From Ipomoea triloba (taxonomy: Eukaryota > Streptophyta > Magnoliopsida > Solanales > Convolvulaceae), in the NCBI RefSeq assembly GCF_003576645.1, contig NC_044916.1, positions 10,369,793 to 10,433,792 on the forward strand: a stretch of DNA of 64,000 nt. Reading direction: 5' to 3'. The notes under the pieces are model-generated. The model had not been told where the DNA came from and searched no databases. It saw nothing but the letters and a program-made list of their open reading frames with translations. The position numbers and the translations under genes were made by a program. Positions 47,301-57,840 of the stretch are shown here, piece by piece (the stretch's first letter is position 1; every line of letters begins with the position of its first letter).

Positions 47301-50300
47301 AAGGTGATAACTAAAACAAGGTAGGGGTAGGGGAGGATAGGGGCTATTTCCCCCCTTTTCCCTCCGCCCCTGTTTGTAAATGATAATTACTGACTTTTAT
47401 ACGAAAATAGGCTTTATTCCCCAGACTTCTTAAAAATTTTATCCATGAAACATCCTTCTAAACACAACACAAGAAGTCAAGGTGTCTGATAGGAATAGAA
47501 TATTTTAATAGCAATTGCAGATATTTGAGAAAGGCATTCATAGAATTAGATTGTCAGAGATAGATAAAGTTCTAGTATAGAAATTAAGCATTTTTCTAAA
47601 ACAAATATGCACTCGTAGTGTGTGCATGCATGCATGTGTTCCTCAACTAAAGACATCTCAAAGATATAGAGAATACATTTTCTTGTAATTTGGAAACTCA
47701 TCCTTTTGAAGTTAATTTATAAGGAAAATTACTCAGTGATTTAATGCAATTTTCTCAGGACTAGTTTTAAAAAATGAACAATAGAGAAATACCTGTTGAG
47801 TTCCCTGCAAAATTCCCTCCATGGAAGAAATAAGTTTCTCCCGACCTGCAGGGCTAGTAATAGCATTTTGGAACTATATAATAGACATGAAAAAGGAGAC
47901 AAAATTATAGAAAGAAAAAATCAGTATTTAAACCAGATAATTATATATGGAGTTAATACACAATTTAGTCCTCGACTATAGTGGTTTTTTTTTTATTTAG
48001 TCCAAAACGACTTTTTGTGCTCAATTAGGTCTTCGACTTTGATGGATTTACCTAATTGAGTCCTCTATTAAGATAGCTTGGTAATTTCACCTCTATTAAT
48101 ACCCAATTTAGTCCTTGACTATAGTAGTTTTACCCAAGTTAATCATCGACTATAGTGGTTTTACCAAATTTAGTCCTCGACTATAGTGATTTTTCTCGAT
48201 TTAGTCCTTGATTTTAACAGCCAAGGACTCAATTGGGCAAAACCATCAAAGTTGAGGACATAATTAGGCACAAAAAAATCATTTATGACAAAATCGAGAA
48301 AAACCACTATAGTAGAGGACTAAATTGGGTATTAACTCATTATATATGTTTGTGTCTTGTGTGTGTGTGTGAGAGAGAGAGAGAGAAGGTGCATAATCCA
48401 AAGAAAGGATATGATATAGTGTAGGGATAGACAAAGGAAATATATTTGATCTAAGATCTAGATATAAGAAGTTCAGATCTCCGGTCAATAATAGCATAAA
48501 CTAAAGTAATAATAGCCATATACTTTTCAAGAAATACCTGTGAACTAATGGAATTTAGTAAAGATGTTTCCTTTAGCATCAATTCTTTGATTTCCAACAA
48601 TGTGTTAAAAGTAGCATAGTATTTCTGAGTTTGACAATGCTTTCCCTACATATAGGGACAGAGATGGAAAGAGGTTCATTAATGAGGAACAAACAAGTGA
48701 CTGTTAAGTGTTAATCATCCTAGGTACTAGTTTACCTGAATATGGGTATTAAGTTCAGAGAGGCGGAGTTCATACCTGTCAAAAGAACTCATTAAAAAAA
48801 AATGAATACAAAAATCATAATAAGTCAGTCAATCAAAACTAGTTTCCTGGCTAAACTCCATGAAGCACAAAACATAAATGGCACCGCAAATAGGACCAAT
48901 GATAAGGCAGATAAGCAATACAGAATAAGCAGCAGCATGAAGAACCAATTAACAAGGTCAAAAAAATCAGAATTGTAATTTTAACTTTTGCCAGATGTTC
49001 AATTCAACCTGGCAATCAGCTTAGCTGCAGGAGCTGAGTATGACCGAAACAAACAAATTATACATCTGAAAAGCTGATCAAGTCAGGGAAGTATATTGAT
49101 GCAGCATCTAACCTTGTGCAATACTGTTATGGCTCCCAAACAGATGAAAAATTTACCACCTTCTACTTGTTCAGTCGTAACAATGTAAATTTGTTTAAAA
49201 ATTATCTTAATCTAATAAGAATAATTTTCAAGACAAAATAAGTGTGCAGTATTAATGTTATCATTGTTAATCAATCTACTTTAAGAAATGAATTTTATAT
49301 TACTTTATCTTATTCAAAAAGTATTATAAATGAAAGGTCGAAAGGAAGGAAATATGTAATTCTGAAATTTCTTTGGAAGAGAAGGCTGGCAATCAACTAA
49401 CACTTGGCAGAAGCAAGTCTACAGTTACTCCAGTAAAGAGTTCATATTTAATTAACAAAAGCAAATTCCTCTGAGAAAATGTCATAACATTTCTTGTCTT
49501 GAGAAACCGATAACACAATGGATCCTTAGTCACTTGATATTTTGGTACATTAAGAGGTTATGAGGGGAGTACTAATCCCTTGGGGTAATGTTAGGCTCTT
49601 ATTGGAGGGGGTCCCTCCGAACAGAGATTTGAACTTTTGTTAGCCACATTGGATGACCTAGCCCCTTATCCTTAGTTACTTGATAACTTCATTTCTACAA
49701 GAACGAAATAATAAAGGAACTTCAATGTTAATTGAAAGATTGATACAGAATGAGCGCATGTGAAGTCACAAAGTAACCTTTTCTGAATGGGATATCTAAC
49801 CTTTTCAAAATTCAAAGCCCTATATTACCACCTCTTTATATTACCCCAACATACCCATCTTCAGTGCTGATCCTTAGGCATATGCAATTTACACCGAATA
49901 CTTATCAAAAGTAGGGCATCCTGAGTCCAGGTAACATAACAAAAGCTGAAGATTCCAAAACCAATGAGAAACTTCTCATTGAATTGACTATTATATGAGT
50001 TTCACTGAACAAGTGAAAAACAATTGCGTACAATAGAAAGAGCCTGAAAATATTTATAAGCAAGAAGGAATGCAAAATAAGTAAAACATACTGAATGAGT
50101 TCAGCTTGTGAAGGTACACTATCAAGACTCCGTTTTAGTGACATAATAGCCCTTAACTTAGAAGCAAGCTCCTGCAAAAAAGTAACACCAACCATATTAC
50201 TCTACTATATAATATTTTAAAGAGACAAAGCGTTTTCCCATTTGAATATTGGAGATATACTTTATTGTTCTTTCTACTGGGATGTAAAGAAATGAGAATT

Positions 50301-52150
50301 TGTGAGTTGTGATCCTCTGGCAAATTGGAAAGAATGTATGAGGCATTATGCCTTGTAAATGAACTAAAGCCTTTCTGATTAAATTCACTATACTTATGGA
50401 GACGTATAAATCAATTCCTTACCTTCTTTGCAGAATCCAGCCTCTCATTGGAGTCGGATAAAGAATGATCTAAACTATTAGAAAGCTTTCCCTCTTTCGT
50501 ATTTTGTTCTACTTCCTCCAGCTCATTTATCTTAGATTGCAATTTAGAATTATGTAGTGTGCAATGCAATTGGAATTCAGAATGTTGCTTCTCAAGAGCC
50601 TGAAAAATATCCAACTCATTTGTTACATAGTAGCCACAGCAGGAGGAGGGTTGTTACAATAAGAGATTGAGAAAAACAAGAAAAGAAAAGGGAAGAGAGA
50701 AAAAAAAAAGGGTTATAAGGATCATGAAAACTTGCATGCAGTTTAGTTTCAGATGATAAAATCATCACATAAATGGAAATAATGCAAGTAGCATTGGTTT
50801 ACTGTCGCAACTAAATCAATCATGACATGAATTCTCTGTGAATCATATCAATAAAGAAAATCCTCGACACAGCACTGTGAAATATCAAGAAAAAAATATA
50901 TTGAGCTGTTTGGGATTGCACTATGGCTACAAAATATTCTAATTCAAAAGAGCATTGAAAAAATACACAGTGAAACCATTGTTGATGCAGAGACTCAAGA
51001 GTTGATAATTAGTTCATGCCACCGCCCCAAAACTAAAAAGCAACAAAGAAAAATATCAAGAATGGTGAATAGGAATCTTGGTGCAGATATGAGACTAATT
51101 ATTTATGCTATTGAAGTTCTGCTCCTTTCAGCTTCATTTCTCTTCAGTAGTAGAATGCCAAAAGCAAAAACATTGTAAATTGCAGTTTCTTGACTTACAA
51201 CATTGCATTCCAATCTCATGATTAGCTGCTATACTAATGGCAGCAAGACGCAAGCCCAGTGGAAAGTCATCATCCTAGATAAGTTCCTTCAATGTACTTG
51301 GTTGACACGCAAATCATAATACAAGTAAAATATGAATAAAAGTTAGTCAATCCCCACATGCATAAGAGGCCCTACCAGCAATCAAATTTTGCTCTCCATC
51401 CATTTCAATGGCTCTCCAGGAAGATACAGATAAAGAAAATTCCCAGAAGGATTTGGTATCTGTAGGACTAAGAAGCTGAGATTCTGTGCAAAGCTCAGAT
51501 TCTTTTCAAGTCATCTTCTACTCAAAAAAACAAGTCAATATGATTTTAATTGCAATTACTTCTACAACCTAAAGTAGTTATGATTTCAAAATGAAGTATC
51601 CCAAAAATAAATCAAGCTATGAACTATCAGATTAGTGTTTCAGATATCAGTTCAAGTTTACATTCAAGAAAATTAATAGTTTTCTGAGAATTACACATAA
51701 AATAAGATCACAAAAAAAAAATAAAATCCATTAATCAATAGAAAATACAAGTTTCAAAATTTTAATCACTCCACATAATATTTATTATTATTATTATTAA
51801 ATACTAATACATGATTTGTAATGCTGAATTCTTAAACAAGTCAATAAATTGTCAGAAACCCAAAGTAGCACACACAAACCTTGAGGGTTTCCAAGAGTGA
51901 CAGCAATCTCTGAGCCGTTGGATCAATTTTCTCTTGCAGTCCATTTATTTCATTCAATATTTTGTTCTTTTCCTGCTTCTGGAACAATTTAAAAAAAAAT
52001 AGTAAAAATATAGTGATGAAAAACTTGAAACTAGTGCAAACAAAATCTGAAAAGAAATATATTAATTAATTTCGGAAATACCCATTTTCAGGAAACTGAA
52101 TTTCAGCACCAACCACTTACCAGTTCTTCTACGTTGCTCTCTCTTGTCAT
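44386..52150 (-). CDS. Coiled-coil protein related to the C-terminal half of CCDC93 (AT4G32560-like)
   Basis: Nine minus-strand exons join in frame: 52150-52121, 51978-51880, 50599-50423, 50171-50092, 48775-48736, 48645-48538, 47873-47793, 47246-47124 and 44463-44386, giving 271 residues. All have GT-AG borders. It starts MTRESNVEEL; then comes a Glu/Lys/Leu coiled coil (about 11-120), the stretch AIMSLKRSLDSVPSQAELIQ, and then KYYATFNTLLEIKELMLKET, LLNSIS, SPAGREKL and a C-terminal ERAKNERL. These match the conserved order of human CCDC93, a subunit of the endosomal COMMD/CCDC22/CCDC93 recycling complex. The N-terminal domain of animal CCDC93 is absent. In Arabidopsis the paramyosin-related AT4G32560 is, from memory, next to TIFY8, as here. 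The start of exon 2 could be 51972. Intron 8 (2.66 kb) hosts a long-TIR element and a SINE. Confidence 0.85.
44985..45195 (+). mobile_element. tRNA-derived SINE in intron 8 of the CCDC93-like gene
   Basis: GATGGCTAAG A-box-like start and GAGTTCGAATCCC B box, then GGTTTACCCAGTGCACACCC as in plant SINEs. A 26-base block around CCTCCTTGTGGTCCTTTGCC is repeated at 45101-45126 and 45167-45192. Confidence 0.6.
45601..46915. mobile_element. Long-TIR element with a non-repeat, gene-like core (Pack-MULE-like)
   Basis: Left arm 45601-45884 and right arm 46648-46915 are inverted copies: ATGTGCTCA at both tips, GGGCAAGAAAACAC, GGGTTTGCT-GAGACCCAAAA, and CTAAATAACTATTTAGTAG. The 763-base centre is not repetitive and includes a plus-strand ORF (45949-46356). 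Long inverted ends around host-like DNA are typical of Pack-MULEs. No 9-bp duplication was identified. Confidence 0.65.
45903..46356 (+). pseudogene. ORF captured inside the long-TIR element, unidentified
   Basis: A frame from ATG 45949 gives 135 residues with LKELCRRCLGELGADADELK and GDVTLLNVDGSSFTIIVDHL. Just upstream, ATG 45903 gives MDLTRSKFEALKESM, which resembles the HSP70 block (LTRxKFE) but runs into a stop. I cannot assign the main ORF to a family. The chimeric look suggests pieces of host exons. Confidence 0.35.
47950..48338. mobile_element. MULE-B-like MITE with 10-bp TSD in intron 6
   Basis: GAGTTAATACACAATTTAGT at the left and inverted GAGTTAATACCCAATTTAGT at the right. Flanks ATTATATATG at 47940-47949 and 48339-48348 are identical. 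The interior has tandem TTTAGTCCTCGACTATAGTG units. Confidence 0.82.
48359..48390. repeat. (GT)n(GA)n microsatellite in intron 6
   Basis: Short GT repeat running into GAGAGA, within the CCDC93-like gene. Confidence 0.8.
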
Positions 52151-52172
52151 TTTTATAATTTTTCTTAAATCT

Positions 52173-52195
52173 TTCTTCTTCTTCTTCTTCTTCTT
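52173..52195 (-). promoter_or_regulatory. GAA-rich leader of the CCDC93-like gene
   Basis: The minus strand carries GAAGAAGAAGAA repeats 23-45 bases upstream of the ATG at 52150. This is a common feature of plant 5' leaders. No TATA box could be set with confidence. Confidence 0.4.
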
Positions 52196-52449
52196 ATCCG
52201 TTAATAGAATCAGAACTGTCTTCTCGTTATGGTTTCACCGATCACCACTGGCCAACTCTTTTTTGGGTGGGTTAAAGAGATCCAATTGTATCAGGGACGT
52301 CGATTTTTTTTATTTTTTTTTTTTGGAAACAGGGACGTCGGGGGTTTTGGGGATGCGAACCCACCAATGCTCATTTTTATTTATTTATAATCATGCAGCA
52401 TGGAATATTCTTCTTATAAGTGTCTCATGATGTGTCTAGTTCAATTAAT

Positions 52450-52668
52450 AATGGGAGTTTGACTGAAATTATTTTTAATTCTATTCTTTATAATATTAAT
52501 ATTAATATATAAAATTTATATATTTAGAAACTACACTACTATTAAACACAAAAAATCAAATTTAAAAACAAATATAAAATATAAAAAAAATAAACAAATA
52601 AGAAAGAGTAAATCTAACCAATAAATAGTGAGTATGACAGATAAAATGTGACAGAAGAATAAAATTAA
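52450..52668. mobile_element. Decayed mariner-like MITE copy
   Basis: Interior GTTTGACTGAAATTATTTTT and ATATGACAGATAAAATG-like right end match 60200-60457. The terminal CTCCCTCC motifs are lost. Confidence 0.4.
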
Positions 52669-52960
52669 GAGTTAATTCCCATCTTACTCCTGTGACTACC
52701 ACTAACTTTCAATTTTAGTTTTTGATTTTTAAAGCTACTAAATTTACTAATTTAGTCCTTAAATACTAAATTCTTTTCAATTTTAATTCACCGTTAATTT
52801 TTTGTGAAGCATAACTAAATGAATGTGAGCTTTGCAATGTTACATTCTCAGGTTTGATTCATGTTATCTTACTTTCCTAAGGGAATACAACTTTCTCCTA
52901 AGGGTCGGTTCACGGAATGTCAGATTACCTTAGGAAATGCTAGATTGATGTAAATCTTTA

Positions 52961-53100
52961 GATTCTTGTGAATATTAAATTTCTGTGTTTGGTTAAAATT
53001 GAGTTTAATATAAACTTGTTTGGTTAATGGGATTCTTGTGAATATTAAATTTCTGTGTTTGGTTAAAATTGAGTTTAATATAAACTTGTTTGGTTAATGG
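52961..53100. repeat. Exact 70-base tandem duplication
   Basis: Bases 52961-53030 and 53031-53100 are identical, each starting GATTCTTGTGAATATTAAAT and ending TTGTTTGGTTAATGG. Confidence 0.95.
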
Positions 53101-53157
53101 GTTATATATCTTCTATGTTATAATAGTTATTTTAATTAAATTATCTGTTTATAACGC

Positions 53158-53254
53158 GTCAATATTGACTCCGCTGAGACTCAAACCCACCACCTCCCGT
53201 ATAAAGGGAAGGGTTTTATGCCACTGGACCACAAGGTCCTTGACAAAATGAATA
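53158..53254 (-). mobile_element. SINE family 1 copy, well preserved
   Basis: Minus strand: AAGGACCTTGTGGTCCAGTG then GGTGGTGGGTTTGAGTCTCA, giving both Pol III boxes. Confidence 0.75.
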
Positions 53255-53410
53255 AAAGGGGTAAGGGAATATAAGATTACCTAAGAGAGGGAAAATTATC
53301 ACATTTCCTTCAAAATGTGTAAAAATATAATGTGGAGGTGAAATTGTATTCCTTTGAGAAAATGAGATAACTTGAACTGAACATGAGAATGTTATATATA
53401 TAACTAAATG

Positions 53411-53790
53411 AGATAACTCGTGTTCGTGTTCGGTAAGCGTTCGTTTATTTTAATAAACGAACATTAACAAACAAAATTTAAAGCTCGGTTAATAAACGAA
53501 CAGAGTCTGAATAGTGGTAAGTTCGTTTGATAAGAAATCGTGAACAAGCTCGTTTGTGTTCGTTTAGTAATGTTCGTGAACAAACTCGTTTGTGTTCGTT
53601 TAGTAATGTTCGCGAACAAGCTTGTTTGTGTTCGTTTAGTAATGTTCGCGAACAAGATCGTTAAGTGTTCGTTTAATAATGTTCGCGAACAAGATCGTTA
53701 AGTGTTCGTTTAATAATGTTCGCGAACATGTTCACAAATGTGTTGTTTGTTTGGTTACGAACACAAACATGATTTTCAAAAACCTTAACA
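53411..53790. repeat. GTTCGTTTA minisatellite, 36-base period
   Basis: About five units of a 36-base repeat between about 53540 and 53735, each with GTGTTCGTTTAGTAATGTTC. GTTCG/CGAAC motifs are in both orientations at the edges. The 12-residue periodic ORF on the minus strand is a by-product. Confidence 0.85.
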
Positions 53791-53807
53791 AATGAAATAA
53801 ATATCTC

Positions 53808-53886
53808 ATTCATTGAGTTTCAAACTCACAACCTCCCACATAAGGAAGTAATTTGGTGCCACTAAACCACAAGGTCCTTAGTATGT
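53808..53886 (-). mobile_element. SINE family 1 copy
   Basis: Minus strand: AAGGACCTTGTGGTTTAGTG, GGGAGGTTGTGAGTTTGAAA. Polar opposite flanks are AT-rich. Confidence 0.7.
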
Positions 53887-54054
53887 TACTAACAACCTTT
53901 AATCAAATATGTACTCGCATTTTGTATAAATAAGATTTAGGTTGCTTTAGCATTGCAAATAACTAGTGTTTTAAAATTTTGTTGCGATTCTTCTTGTAAA
54001 AATATTGTGATTATAACGAAATGTTGTTATAAATATTTAGCATGGTGTTTATGT

Positions 54055-54335
54055 ATATTGACGTTTGTTTTTATGAACATTCCGAACATATATTATGTAT
54101 CACAGTGCTGTGTCTATGTATTATAACTACAATGTTGGGTTTATAAATAGATTGAATGTGATTAGGTGTGTACGTAGTTTATGGACATTAAGGTTTGATT
54201 TTATGAAGATATATAATACATGTTATGAACATAAAATAGAGTAAATGACATTATACCACATTATGTGATTGTGGTGTGTAGTTTATGGACATTAAGACAT
54301 GATTTTATGAAGATATATAAAACATGGGGAGGTTT
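54055..54335. repeat. Loose tandem repeat with TTTATGGACATTAAG units
   Basis: GTAGTTTATGGACATTAAG followed by TTTTATGAAGATATATAA occurs at about 54172 and again at about 54279, with a weaker copy near 54055. Confidence 0.55.
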
Positions 54336-54399
54336 GGAATGTTTTTAGGCAAAGTGTTGAACTTGTTAGCTTATAGAATTCTTATTAATATATTGCTCA

Positions 54400-54850
54400 T
54401 GTAAAAAGTATTGTTATTGTATTGCTCAAGTAAAAAGTACTATTGTTGTGTTCAAAATGAATATTTCCTACTATGATCAAGTGAATGTTTGCTCAAGTAA
54501 AGTTGTGATCAAGTAAATGTCAAGTCAAATGATTAAGATAAGTAATAACTCAAGTTAAATTATAATATTGATCAAGTGATATGTTTCACCAAAAAAAAAT
54601 ATCAAAGGGAGAGATTGTTATTAGTATCAATTTTATGTTGGCAAAATATTTTGGCAAATCATGAAGATTTGGAAAAGAAAGTAATTTCATGCAACAAAGT
54701 GGAAATTGTATTCCCTTTTGCTCTTTCTCTAAGTAACTATGCTATCACTAGGTTTTACATCTTTTATATTACTATTCAACCCAATCATGTGCCGAGAACT
54801 TCTACTATCAAAGTATTATTTGGTTTCTGCTACACCAGAGGCTGAAATAG
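54400..54850 (+). mobile_element. Copia (SIRE-like) 3' end: polypurine tract and LTR start
   Basis: ATCAAAGGGAGAGATTGTTA at 54600-54619 is a typical polypurine tract running into a TGTTA LTR start. The next bases (GTATCAATTTTATGTTGGCA) resemble SIRE/Maximus LTRs. Upstream is CAAGTAAA-rich spacer. The orientation is opposite to the gag remnant next to it. Confidence 0.45.
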
Positions 54851-54899
54851 ATGACACAAAGGTAATAATATAATATCACACTTCCTAACCCATATCTGC

Positions 54900-56690
54900 T
54901 TCTTAAAAGGAGTAATATTCTTATTGAGAAAGTTTCCCTTTGATCTTTATAAAAGTAATAGCATTCAGGTCTTTTATGTCCATTTGTCCCACATTAATGA
55001 CAAGTAGGAATGTACTATTTTGATTTCCTAGTATGTGGTCTTAACACTGTTGCAGTTACTTGTCCACCAGAAGTTAATGCAGTAGCTTTGACAGACTTGG
55101 TTTTCATGATTTTTTGAATAAATCAATTATACCCAAGACCAAAATTTTCACCATGCTTCTGACCAGATTCTAATATTTCATCCAAGGTAGATTTTGGATC
55201 CAAACATCTTGATTTGGTTTCTAAGATAATCCAATTCCTTTGCTAGATTCTCTTTCCTAGTAAAACCTTTTAGGATTTCTTCTTCACCATATGACAAATT
55301 AGACTTTAACTCATCAATGATATATATATATATATATATCTGCCCGTTCAATGATTTATTTGCTTTGAGAAGTATCTCCATTCACTGTACAGTTGATCAT
55401 AATTCTTTTCAACACTGTTCTTAGAAGTTTTAGAATCATCAGCTATCATGAATGATACTAAATCAATGCATGTTTTGACAAAGCTTAATAAAGTAGTGAG
55501 GCAACAAAATTTCTTGTTATTACTTCATCTTCATCCTCAAGGCTCTCCTTTAGCTCATTATCACTCTAGGTAGGGAAAATTATGCTATGGACCGGGTCTA
55601 TATTCACAATTTTAGAACTCAATGTTCACAATTTTAGATCTAAATTGTGAACATAGAGTTCTAAAATTGTGAACATGGACCCAGGTCCATGGCATAACAA
55701 CCGTTTAGGTAGAGACTGACATGATTTCTTTCTTCTCAAATAAGTGGGACAACATTCCGCCTAAATGTGTTCATGTCCTTCACACTTTGCATTTTATACT
55801 TTTAATTTTAGGATCAGTTGATGTAGAATTTGAGTATCTGGGTTGAAATGATCTAAAAGTGGAAGGTTTTCTAGTTCTTACTGAGGATCTAGAATTTTCC
55901 TATGAACCTGAATTTGAAGAATGAGACCATTAACCTTGTTCTACTTCTATGTCATTGCTTTCGATTATTTATCTACTTAAGAATTTTAAAAACTTCTTAA
56001 CCATGAGAGCAATTGTTTCATAATTTATTTCTTCAATATATAAAACAAATGTATCTTCATCAATAGTAAATGTTACATATTTTCCTTTTCTTAAATTAGT
56101 TTTCTTAACTTAGGACTTCTATCTCATAAGTTTGTAAACTTCTCATAAGTTGGACCACTGTTTTTGTTTCCCATCTAGCAAATTCTTTTATTGTTGTAAC
56201 CTTCATGTGAAATCTTTTTGGAAGAGATCTAAGGATTTTCTTGACAGGTTTAGCTTCTGAAAATGGTTCTCCCAAAACAAAACATTTGCAAGTTCTTGAA
56301 CTTTTGTATGAAAATCTCCAATCATCTCATCATCCTTCATTCTCACCTATTTGAATTCAAAGTTCAACAATTGCAATTTTGACTTTTTACATTAACAATC
56401 CCTTCATACCTAGTTTTTAAAATTTCCAAAGCCTTCTTACATGCATAATTAGAGGGAATTGGCTTTCATTCATAGAGCCAAAATTAAAATTGTAGTCAAC
56501 GCTTTACTATTGTAATCAACAAGTTGAGTTTCTACTTTAGTCCACTGTTCTTTGTGAATTAGGTAAGTCACTCCATCCTTAACTTTAGTCGGATGTTTCC
56601 AGCCTCAAATAATAGATTGCCATACATTTTCACCTTGGGCTTGAAGATAGACCTTGGTGTGTGCTTTCTATTAGGAGTAGTTGTTTCCAT
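54900..56690 (-). pseudogene. Copia-type gag remnant
   Basis: From ATG 56690 on the minus strand: METTTPNRKHTPRSIFKPKV, then WTKVETQLVDYNSKAL, a capsid-like stretch FEFK-VRMKDDEMIGDFHTK, a coiled-coil segment (MEILLKANKSLNGQ), LDEILESGQKHGENFGLGY and a zinc-knuckle PTCH-CGTNGHKRPEC at about 55000-54955, in which a TAA replaces one residue. Stops and shifts make it non-functional. Pol was not recognised, so it is truncated. The MULE-A MITE at 55574 lies inside it, and the start abuts an hAT-like insertion. Confidence 0.7.
55574..55703. mobile_element. Short MULE-A MITE in copia gag, 9-bp TSD
   Basis: 130 bases. Ends GGAAAATTATGCTATGGACC and GGTCCATGGCATAACAACCG. Flanks TCTAGGTAG (55565-55573) and TTTAGGTAG (55704-55712) match 8 of 9. 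The interior is a nearly perfect hairpin of TTCACAATTTTAGAACTC and its complement. Confidence 0.85.
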
Positions 56691-56692
56691 TT

Positions 56693-57276
56693 AGGGTGTG
56701 TTTGGAAACTCGAAAAATGATTTCTGGAAATCATTTTTCGGGCTTAGAGTGTTTGGCAACCACAGGAAAACCCAGTCAACGGAAAATAATTTCCGTTGAC
56801 TGGGGAAAATAGGCCCCTTTTGGCGGAAAATGACTTCCGCCAAATTTGGGCGGAAGTCATTTTCCGCCCAGGGAAAATGGCACTGTTTGAGAAGCCGTCC
56901 CTCTCTCAGTCCGGCGGACTGGTTTCTGCCGGAAACCAGAGCCATAAAAAAAAAATACAAAGAAGGGTCGCTGCTCTGGTTTCGCCGGAAACCAGAGCGA
57001 CACCTCTTTTTTTTTAAAAAAAAATTATTATTATTATTATTATTTATTATGTATTTATTTGTTTATAATAAATATTATTGATTTATATATATTTATATTT
57101 TAAATAAAATAATAAAAATATACATTTCTATTTATTTTTCGGAAAATGAACCAAACACACAAACACAGTTTCCAGAATGCAATCAAACACAGGAAATCAA
57201 ACTATTTTCTGGAAAATGACTCATTTTCCAGAAAACATTTTCCAGAAGTCATTTTCCTGCTTTCCAAACACACCCT
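56693..57276. mobile_element. hAT-like element (AGGGTGTGTTTGGAAA ends), GGAAAATG family
   Basis: Begins AGGGTGTGTTTGGAAACTCG and ends CTTTCCAAACACACCCT, an inverted pair. The interior (CCGGCGGACTGGTTTC, GGAAAATGACTTCCG) matches 11070-11617. It separates the copia gag start from its leader. Confidence 0.7.
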
Positions 57277-57443
57277 TAGTGTAGGGTCTAAGTCCACTTT
57301 CCATCATGCACATGGGTGCAGACAACATAAAGACACAGCACAAGCAGAAACCAACATAGTAATAACAAAACATGATATAGAACTCATATAGTATGTGTCA
57401 CATAAAATTTCAAGAAAATAGATTCAATCTATCAAGTCATCAG

Positions 57444-57444
<1 letters not shown>

Positions 57445-57477
<33 letters not shown>
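57445..57477. repeat. (TA)n microsatellite
   Basis: About 15 TA units within the retrotransposon leader. Confidence 0.85.
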
Positions 57478-57480
<3 letters not shown>

Positions 57481-57582
57481 GGTGAAACCCTCCCGGGAAT
57501 GGACTTAGCTTGACTTGCACCCATCCCATCCAGGATTGGACTCAACTATTGTCTTGCCATCGATTCGAACCTATGACTTCAA

Positions 57583-57826
57583 CTCTGATACCAATTAATG
57601 GATCTCAACGCTGCACTATGCTTACTTTTCAATAGGTCACCGATCATATAAGTTAAGCATGCTTAACCACGAAATTATTTGGTTATCTGGTTGCCATATC
57701 TTTCTTAAAACCAATTGGTGATAAGTAGGTGGACATTAACCATTTAACCACATGCACATAGTAAGCCACAGTGTCACGTCTTGAATCGGGTAGAGGCTGC
57801 TCGGCCGACCCAACCGACGCCTAACA
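57583..57826 (-). mobile_element. LTR (57599-57826) and tRNA-Met primer binding site (57583-57593)
   Basis: On the minus strand a 228-base LTR starts TGTTAGGCGTCGG and ends GAGATCCA. Five bases later comes TGGTATCAGAG, the primer binding site complementary to initiator tRNA-Met. Position and orientation fit the copia gag remnant at 54900-56690 as its 5' end. No second LTR was found. Confidence 0.7.
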
Positions 57827-57840
57827 AATATTACCCTATA

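Noticed and set aside
53158..53254. A functional tRNA gene
   Set aside because: The A and B boxes are present but no cloverleaf or anticodon arm forms; it fits the SINE family repeated across the window.
53464..53655. Minus-strand ORF with a 12-residue repeat (ITKRTQTSLF)
   Set aside because: It is the three-fold periodic reading of the 36-base minisatellite.
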